This document shows, piece after piece, positions 59,373-64,000 of a stretch of 64,000 nucleotides of DNA. Under the pieces are notes generated by a model. That model worked only from the letters and a program-made list of their open reading frames with translations, did not search any database and was not told where the DNA came from. The translations under genes were made by a program, and so were the position numbers. This DNA comes from Bin5 sp965200685 (GTDB lineage Bacteria > Chloroflexota > Anaerolineae > Caldilineales > Caldilineaceae): NCBI GenBank assembly GCA_965200685.1, contig OZ241379.1:3410001-3474000 (forward strand), read 5' to 3'. Position 1 is the first letter of the stretch. The number at the start of each line of letters is the position of its first letter.

Positions 59373-59426
59373 ACCTATAGCTCGTGGCCTGTGACATGCA
59401 AGTACAGACCACGAGCTACATATAGG
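59373..59426. repeat. Long intergenic palindromic repeat
   Basis: TAGCTCGTGG (59,378-59,387) pairs exactly with CCACGAGCTA (59,409-59,418), and the outer ACCTATA pairs with TATAGGT across a 2-nt bulge. The loop contains CCTGTGACATGCAAGTACAG. Flanking CTGCAGTGACC matches the other members of this palindrome family. It is located between the LysM hydrolase and the thioesterase, with no T-run. Confidence 0.75.
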
Positions 59427-59441
59427 TTACAGAGGACAACC

Positions 59442-59894
59442 ATGTTTAACCCGGAGATGACAGTCGCGGCCATCAACCAGATGAACGCGGGGACGCTTGT
59501 CGCCAATCTTGGGATCGAATTTACGGAGATTGGCGACGATTTTATGCGTGCCCGGATGCCAGTGGACAGCCGAACGCTACAGCCCTATGGCCTTCTCCAC
59601 GGCGGTGCGTCCATCGCCTTAGCCGAGACCTTAGGCAGCCTCGCTTCGACAGCCCTGATCGACCTGTCAACGCAGACTGTAGTGGGCTTGGACATCAACG
59701 GCAATCATCTGCGCCCCGTGCGGAGTGGCTTTGTCATTGGTACTGTGCGCCCAATTCATATTGGGCGGCGTACCCATGTATGGGAGATCCACATAGAGGA
59801 CGAGAACGAGCGGCTAGTCAATATCAGCCGTTTGACCATGATGGTTCTGGATATTTGCCCTCCCACCTCTGGTGTAGTGCGGCAAACAGGTTGA
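59442..59894 (+). CDS. Hotdog-fold acyl-CoA thioesterase (PaaI/MenI-like)
   Basis: 150 aa from ATG 59,442, with AGAGGA before it. The active-site helix region is LLHGGASIALAETLGS (about residues 46-61). It contains the HGG turn and the glutamate typical of the YdiI/MenI and EntH group that hydrolyses aromatic or intermediate acyl-CoAs. Later strands (VVGLDINGNHLRPVRSG) match the family's conserved NHLR segment. The exact substrate, DHNA-CoA or phenylacetyl-CoA type, cannot be decided. It is the last gene before the IS607 element. Confidence 0.88.
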   Translation: MFNPEMTVAAINQMNAGTLVANLGIEFTEIGDDFMRARMPVDSRTLQPYGLLHGGASIALAETLGSLASTALIDLSTQTVVGLDINGNHLRPVRSGFVIGTVRPIHIGRRTHVWEIHIEDENERLVNISRLTMMVLDICPPTSGVVRQTG

Positions 59895-59946
59895 TCTTGT
59901 TGCAGCGCACAGTATGGCTATGGGGCTAACTGCAGCAGGGCGAAAA

Positions 59947-59977
59947 TTGACATAAAATTCTAACCAACGTTTATAAT
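59947..59977 (+). promoter_or_regulatory. Promoter upstream of the IS607 element genes
   Basis: A perfect TTGACA (59,947-59,952) and TATAAT (59,972-59,977) are spaced by 19 bp, slightly more than the optimum. AAAGGA follows at 59,995-60,000. It reads into the tnpA remnant and on towards tnpB. Confidence 0.6.
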
Positions 59978-60013
59978 ACGCACAGACATCCATCAAAGGA
60001 AGCTGGGAAAAAA

Positions 60014-60475
60014 TTGGGTGTTCATCCGGCCACAATGCGTAGATGGGCTGATGAGGGCCGGATATCGTATGTGCGAACGCCTGGTGGACACAGGAGATAT
60101 GACATTGACGAATTTCTCGGAATTTGCTATTGCCGAGTTGGGTATGCCAAGCAACGAGACGATCTCAACAGGCAGGTCGAATACATGCAAAGCCGCTACC
60201 CAGACGCGGAAGTCATCACAGACGTCGGCGGTGGGATCAACTTCAAAAGGCGAGGACTGTTATCCTTACTGGACAGACTACATAGCGGAGAAAAGCTCAC
60301 GCTTGTGGTTGCCTACAGAGACCGTCTTGCGCGATTTGGAACAGAACTCATCTCGCTGCTCATCGAACAAAACGGTGGCCAACTCGTGGTTCTCAACCGA
60401 GTTACATACAGCCCGCAAGAGGAACTTGCAGAGGATCTTCACGCCATCCTCAACGTCTTCTCTGCACGCCTCTAG
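60014..60475 (+). pseudogene. tnpA: IS607 TnpA serine recombinase, probably inactive
   Basis: 153 codons from a TTG; the open frame continues upstream as KEAGKK, so the start may be a lost ATG. The N-terminal MerR-type helix-turn-helix is intact (GVHPATMRRWADEGRISYVR, then TPGGHRRY). The recombinase domain starts YCRVGYAKQRDDLNRQ. Active relatives have YxRVSS there, and the first Ser is the nucleophile, so this copy carries Gly at the catalytic position. The arginine-bearing YRDRLARFG segment remains. The frame ends at SARL-TAG, where relatives continue with SARLYG. The sequence after the stop (GGRRYSNQIKADP) continues the family pattern, so the tail was cut by a nonsense change. Both defects are read directly from the sequence. 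Confidence 0.8.
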
Positions 60476-60485
60476 GGAGGGCGGC

Positions 60486-61610
60486 GTTACAGTAACCAAA
60501 TCAAAGCGGATCCGCATCTATCCCAACGCGGAACAGAGGGACATGATTCGGAACGAGTGGTTTCGGGCCAGTCGCTATGTATACAACCAGTGTGTTGAGT
60601 ACTTGAAGAAAGGCAATAAAAACGACTGGCAGTATATCAAGGCGAACATGAAGACATTGTTCGTGTGGTATGACTGGCTCAATGACGTGCCCTATCAGAT
60701 TAAGGGGCAGGCTGTAAAAGACGCCTGCAAAGCTGTGGAGACAGAGACGTGTAAGGCAGCGCAGACTGGCGAACCCTTCGACATGAAGTTCAGAGCAAGG
60801 AAGCACCCGAAGCAGTCGTGTTTCATCCCTAAGACAGCAGTAAAAGAGCGCGGCGTTTATGTTCGCATACTACAAGGCACTCTGCTGCGGCGTGAAGAAT
60901 TACCCGGCGACCTATTAGACTGCCGGCTAGTGCTAGACAATGGTCGCTACTTTTTAGTATGCCCGTATAAGGAGAGACACCACGTAGCCGAGACCCAAGG
61001 GCGTGTTGTCGCACTCGATCCAGGCATCCGTTCGTTCCTGACATTCTTTTCTGAAAGTGGTTGTGGTTGGCTAGGTCGTGGTGATTTCGGTCAGATTCAA
61101 CGCTTGTGTACGCACCTTGACAATCTGTTAAGCGATTTGTCAAAGACCAAGGGCAAGCGTCGGCAGCGTCTCCGCAAGGCTGCTGCCAGATTGCGTGTGA
61201 AGATACAGAATCTGGTTGATGAACTTCACCACAAGGCTGCCCGCTATCTGGTGGATAATTTCGACATCATTCTGCTGCCCACGTTTGAAACCAAGAATAT
61301 GGTAAAGCGTGGTACGCGTAAAATACGCAAAAAGACAGCTAGAATAATGATGACCTTTGCACACTATCGTTTCAAGCAGTTCTTGAAGCACAAAGCCCAC
61401 GAGACCGGTAAGTTGGTACTTGATGTGAATGAAGCCTATACATCGAAAACGTGTAGCTGGACAGGCGAAGTCAATCGCAAGCTGGGTGGTGCAAAGGTGA
61501 TGGTGGGGAACGATGGACAACGCATGGATAGAGACATCAATGGCGCGCGTGGGATATTCCTGCGCGCTTTGGGAGATACACCCGCGCTACAAGCGTGCGT
61601 TGTTGAATGA
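60486..61610 (+). CDS. tnpB: IS607-type TnpB RNA-guided nuclease homologue
   Basis: About 374 aa. The start is uncertain: the conserved beginning KSKRIRIYPN has no ATG, GTG or TTG in frame nearby, and the first in-frame ATG (60,543) would remove it. The RuvC triad is present: Asp in VALDPGIRS (about residue 176), Glu in LPTFETKNM (about 267) and Asp in MDRDINGARG (about 346). The zinc-ribbon region reads KTCSWTGEVNRKLGGAK, with one Cys instead of the usual two CxxC pairs. This may be a lineage trait or decay. TnpB enzymes cut DNA with a guide RNA made from the element's 3' end, overlapping or following the tnpB end; here that region runs into the def gene. Confidence 0.78.
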   Translation, partial: VTVTKSKRIRIYPNAEQRDMIRNEWFRASRYVYNQCVEYLKKGNKNDWQYIKANMKTLFVWYDWLNDVPYQIKGQAVKDACKAVETETCKAAQTGEPFDMKFRARKHPKQSCFIPKTAVKERGVYVRILQGTLLRREELPGDLLDCRLVLDNGRYFLVCPYKERHHVAETQGRVVALDPGIRSFLTFFSESGCGWLGRGDFGQIQRLCTHLDNLLSDLSKTKGKRRQRLRKAAARLRVKIQNLVDELHHKAARYLVDNFDIILLPTFETKNMVKRGTRKIRKKTARIMMTFAHYRFKQFLKHKAHETGKLVLDVNEAYTSKTCSWTGEVNRKLGGAKVMVGNDGQRMDRDINGARGIFLRALGDTPALQACVVE

Positions 61611-61644
61611 ATTCTGCAAACTTACACAAATTCACTCAACAAAA

Positions 61645-62202
61645 ATGTATCGGAAACCGTTGAAGATTTTGACACCTTGGGAGGAGAACGGCGATCTTCT
61701 GCGACAGCCTGCCAAACGTGTACGGAGGTTTGATGCACAGTTGCATCAATTTCTGGAAGATATGCTTGAAACCATGCGAGAGGCCCAAGGCGTCGGCTTG
61801 GCAGCTCCCCAGATAGGACTGGCCTGGCGCATTTCCGTCATCGAATACTCAGAGGATCCGGAACGCCCAGAAGAGACCTTGCAGCGCTACGAACTGATCA
61901 ATCCGGAGATTCTCAAGGCCAAAGGGGTAGAGAGTGGCAAAGAGGCCTGCTTGAGCTTGCCAGGGCTAGCCGCAGATGTGGACCGGGCCACATATGTACT
62001 CGTCCGTGCTCAGGACCGCAATGGAAAGGTGTATCGTCTCAAAGTCTATGATTGGCTAGCGCGGGTTTTTCAGCATGAGATCGATCATCTGAGCGGTATA
62101 CTGATGACTGATAAGGCTGAACAAGTCTATAAAATTGTGGAAAATGAAGATGGCGAATCGGAATTGATCCCCATCAATCTTGTGCTATCCGAACAGCAGT
62201 GA
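61645..62202 (+). CDS. def: Peptide deformylase
   Basis: 185 aa. The three family motifs are GVGLAAPQIG (about residues 49-58), EACLSLPG (about 102-109; the usual EGCLS with Ala for Gly) and QHEIDHLSG with the two metal-binding His. It removes formyl groups from new proteins in the cytoplasm and is normally essential. No ribosome binding site is visible before the ATG, and the gene begins only 35 bp after the tnpB stop. The IS607 insertion may therefore have replaced its original leader. Confidence 0.93.
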   Translation: MYRKPLKILTPWEENGDLLRQPAKRVRRFDAQLHQFLEDMLETMREAQGVGLAAPQIGLAWRISVIEYSEDPERPEETLQRYELINPEILKAKGVESGKEACLSLPGLAADVDRATYVLVRAQDRNGKVYRLKVYDWLARVFQHEIDHLSGILMTDKAEQVYKIVENEDGESELIPINLVLSEQQ

Positions 62203-62223
62203 CCGCTGGCCCCCACAGATAGT

Positions 62224-62862
62224 TTATTGTCTTACATGGTGGTCGATGCCCTCATAGCGTTCAATGAACGCCGAGATACGGGCCGCATCGAACTCATCAA
62301 ATTTGTCAATGCGTTGCCAAGCGGTCATCGCAATGCGGGCCTCCATATCCTTATGGGCCGGCTGCGTACCGGACCCAGTCCAGCTAGGGCGGTTGGGCAT
62401 CATCAACACATGGCGTCCCCTGTCAATGAAAGGTTGGACCACCTCCTCCAACTGCTGCTTGAGCTCCGGACACTCTTCTTCACATTGATAATAGATGATA
62501 ACGCCGCCGTCCTCCATGTTGTGAACGACCTGTTCATAGCGGACCGGGTCCTCGTACACAGCCCACGGAGCCAGCCCCGGATAGTGTGGGCCGGATGTAG
62601 GCGGCGTGGTATTGTACTCAATCGGGGATGCACTGCCCTGTTGGATGTGCGTATTGCCTTGTGTCGGCACAACCTCTTCGTCACCGGCCGGAAGTGTGGC
62701 GCGAATATTGAGATAGAGAATCAGGCCGACGAGGACAAGCAGCACAACACCAGCGGCCATGAGATACAGATTCTGCATACGCCGTCGCCGAGCAGCACTC
62801 TCCCGTACCTCCTGACGAGATAGGCGGGCCGACCCTCTCTTGGATTTTGCTTTCCTTGCCAT
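62224..62862 (-). CDS. DUF3105 membrane-anchored protein
   Basis: 212 aa. A basic N-terminus (ARKAKSKRGSARLSRQEVRE) and one membrane helix (LYLMAAGVVLLVLVGLILYL, about residues 32-51) are followed by an extracytoplasmic domain with the DUF3105 marks TPPTSGPHYP and VVHNMEDGGVIIYYQC. Conserved His and Cys residues suggest metal binding, but the function is not known. The ATG at 62,862 is chosen because it directly precedes the basic stretch; an open frame upstream to 62,985 has no family similarity. It is convergent with def, 21 bp apart. Confidence 0.85.
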   Translation of the reverse strand: MARKAKSKRGSARLSRQEVRESAARRRRMQNLYLMAAGVVLLVLVGLILYLNIRATLPAGDEEVVPTQGNTHIQQGSASPIEYNTTPPTSGPHYPGLAPWAVYEDPVRYEQVVHNMEDGGVIIYYQCEEECPELKQQLEEVVQPFIDRGRHVLMMPNRPSWTGSGTQPAHKDMEARIAMTAWQRIDKFDEFDAARISAFIERYEGIDHHVRQ

Positions 62863-62920
62863 TATGGTAACACCTGTTTCTCGTTCTTCGTTCCCTGTAA
62901 CTGCAGTGTACCGACAACGT

Positions 62921-63652
62921 CTATTGATGAATCCATACGAGTGTCGCGTTCTCGGTCGTTGAGCGCATCCAATTTCTGGTGCCATTCCATTCGGGCATCG
63001 CCCAGTTGAACAGCCATTCCGCGTCCTCTACTGTCATATTGACACAGCCATGGCTCATTGGCGTCCCAAAATTGTTGTGCCAGTACGTCCCATGGAAAGC
63101 ATAGCTGCGATAAAAATATTGGACCCATTGCACATTTGGCAGACTGTAGTAACTTCCTGAAGCGCGGTCTCCGCCGGACATGGTCTGCTCGGGCACACGT
63201 ATCCACATGCGAAATATACCTTCAACCGTGGGATACCATTTGACGCCGGAGGAGATAATAAATTCATTCTGCAGTTCGTCGCCAAGCCAAGCATATGTTT
63301 TTTGTTCGCTCAGATCGACTTCGATCCACTTTTCGCCGTTGGCACGGGCCAGATCGACACTCAAATCCAGCTCTGTCTGGCCGTTGCGCTCAACAACGAT
63401 AGGGGGGACGACCGTATTGCTCTGCTCCCGGACAGAGTCAATGGCTACATCCTGTTCCCGGCGGATGCGAGGCAGATCCATTGTCGCTTTGGTGAAAGGC
63501 AGAGGTGGCAAGCGATTCATGCCGACCGGGGCCCTTTCGGAACGTGGCGACGATACCTGTTCCGGATCATCCGTGGCAAAAACTGCAGAAGAACTGCCCC
63601 ATGCGCTGAAGAACAGCAGCAGTGTCAGTGAGAAAATCAGTGTACAACGCAT
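62921..63652 (-). CDS. YkuD-type L,D-transpeptidase
   Basis: 243 aa. A signal peptide (LIFSLTLLLFFSAWGSSSAVFA, about residues 5-26) precedes a linker and a YkuD domain. The catalytic region reads HGTYWHNNFGTPMSHGCVNM (about residues 186-205), with the nucleophilic Cys in SHGCVN. Such enzymes cross-link peptidoglycan or attach proteins to it outside the membrane. It lies directly downstream of a second YkuD gene on the same strand, 55 bp apart, and upstream of the DUF3105 gene. Confidence 0.9.
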   Translation of the reverse strand: MRCTLIFSLTLLLFFSAWGSSSAVFATDDPEQVSSPRSERAPVGMNRLPPLPFTKATMDLPRIRREQDVAIDSVREQSNTVVPPIVVERNGQTELDLSVDLARANGEKWIEVDLSEQKTYAWLGDELQNEFIISSGVKWYPTVEGIFRMWIRVPEQTMSGGDRASGSYYSLPNVQWVQYFYRSYAFHGTYWHNNFGTPMSHGCVNMTVEDAEWLFNWAMPEWNGTRNWMRSTTENATLVWIHQ

Positions 63653-63707
63653 CTGAACGGGCTACCTTTCAGTGAGTAGGACCTGCCCACAGGTTAAAAA
63701 AGCCATC

Positions 63708-64000
63708 TTAGTAATGTACCTGTACCAATGTGCCTAGATTGGCGGCGTCGCTTATCAGCCAACCAGGGCTGCTGGTCCTCGGTGATGTCCAATCAAAGAG
63801 CCACTTCGCATCCTCATTCTTCATGTTGATGCAGCCCCGACTCATGGGCGTGCCAAAGTCGTCATGCCAGTATGTACCATGAAATGAATAGTTTTCAAAG
63901 AAATACTGAACATACGGGACATCTTCAAGATAGTAATAGTTGCCCGCGGCCCGGTTGCCGCCTTGCATATCCTGCATCGGAATCTTTGCCCAGATACGGA
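63708..64000 (-). CDS. YkuD-type L,D-transpeptidase, second gene (5' end outside window)
   Basis: The last about 97 codons are visible, starting in frame as RIWAKIPMQDMQGG. The catalytic motif HGTYWHDDFGTPMSRGCINM is complete, with SRGC in place of SHGC of its neighbour. The two genes are clear tandem paralogues. The N-terminal part lies beyond position 64,000. Confidence 0.88.
   Translation of the reverse strand, partial: RIWAKIPMQDMQGGNRAAGNYYYLEDVPYVQYFFENYSFHGTYWHDDFGTPMSRGCINMKNEDAKWLFDWTSPRTSSPGWLISDAANLGTLVQVHY

Larger units (their letters stand above)
59984..61610 (+). mobile_element. IS607-family element (tnpA-tnpB)
   Basis: A MerR-like serine recombinase gene is followed on the same strand by a TnpB gene, the gene order of IS607 elements. 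These elements lack terminal inverted repeats, so the exact borders cannot be fixed; the limits given enclose the two genes. The right end lies very close to the peptide deformylase start (61,645), suggesting that the insertion took place just upstream of def. TnpA looks inactive and the tnpB start codon is unclear, so the element is probably no longer autonomous. Confidence 0.8.

Noticed and set aside
60018..60485. A 530-codon open frame that would extend TnpB far upstream
   Set aside because: The extra part overlaps tnpA in another frame and has no TnpB similarity; it is an accidental open frame.
62227..62823. Plus-strand open frame of 198 codons
   Set aside because: It is antisense to the DUF3105 gene, which has clear family motifs.

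Overview
The window looks like chromosomal DNA of a Chloroflexota bacterium, probably of the Caldilinea/Anaerolinea side. The main reasons are a Tat-dependent lipoprotein sugar-binding protein with the SRRDFLR...LAAC leader common there, LysM-glycosidase and YkuD envelope proteins, a VCBS/ASPIC-UnbV lipoprotein, and many GT39-like membrane proteins. The assignment is inferred from protein style, not from a marker gene. I saw no rRNA, tRNA or CRISPR array.

Region 1 (1-36,011, all minus strand) is the most unusual part. It is an uninterrupted head-to-tail array of at least 16 paralogous genes of 704-839 codons: 15 complete, plus one running off the left edge. Each encodes a polytopic GT-C/GT39-like membrane protein with a large extracytoplasmic C-terminal part. 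At every junction the stop codon is followed by the same 4-nt spacer (ACGC) and the next ATG. The ribosome binding site is supplied by the last two sense codons of the upstream gene (AAG GAG TAG or GAG GAG TAG). No copy is broken. The copies are mosaics: three alternative membrane cassettes, exchangeable ectodomain heads and a C-terminal module present once or twice. Blocks of near identity cross gene junctions. One copy has a 10-C homopolymer in its coding strand, one a compensated double frameshift and one a 51-bp tandem duplication. I number copies in the direction of transcription: copy 1 at 33,840-36,011, copy 16 at 1-1,748.

Region 2 (36,225-51,244) is a metabolic and transport region: an ACAD10/11-like phosphotransferase, a Gfo/Idh/MocA oxidoreductase, an UlaG-like metallo-beta-lactamase-fold hydrolase and a PfkB kinase on the other strand. 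A long plus-strand series follows: ABC sugar-binding protein, two ABC permeases, VCBS/UnbV lipoprotein, MFS exporter, phytanoyl-CoA dioxygenase-like enzyme, two PF04909-type amidohydrolases and a Rieske ferredoxin. It reads as uptake and breakdown of a carbohydrate or aromatic compound. No ABC ATPase is present, so a shared ATPase elsewhere is likely. Short palindromic repeats are scattered through its intergenic spaces and lie in frame inside two genes.

Region 3 (51,377-55,983) is a tightly coupled three-gene operon, HerA-type ATPase, NurA-type nuclease and DNA methyltransferase, in visibly A+T-richer DNA. It is a good candidate for an acquired genome-defence module without a classical restriction enzyme.

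Region 4 (56,099-64,000) holds an M20 peptidase, a secreted triple-LysM glycoside hydrolase, a hotdog thioesterase and an IS607-family element. The element's TnpA has lost its catalytic serine while its TnpB keeps the RuvC residues. Then come peptide deformylase, a DUF3105 membrane protein and two tandem YkuD L,D-transpeptidases, the last cut by the window edge.
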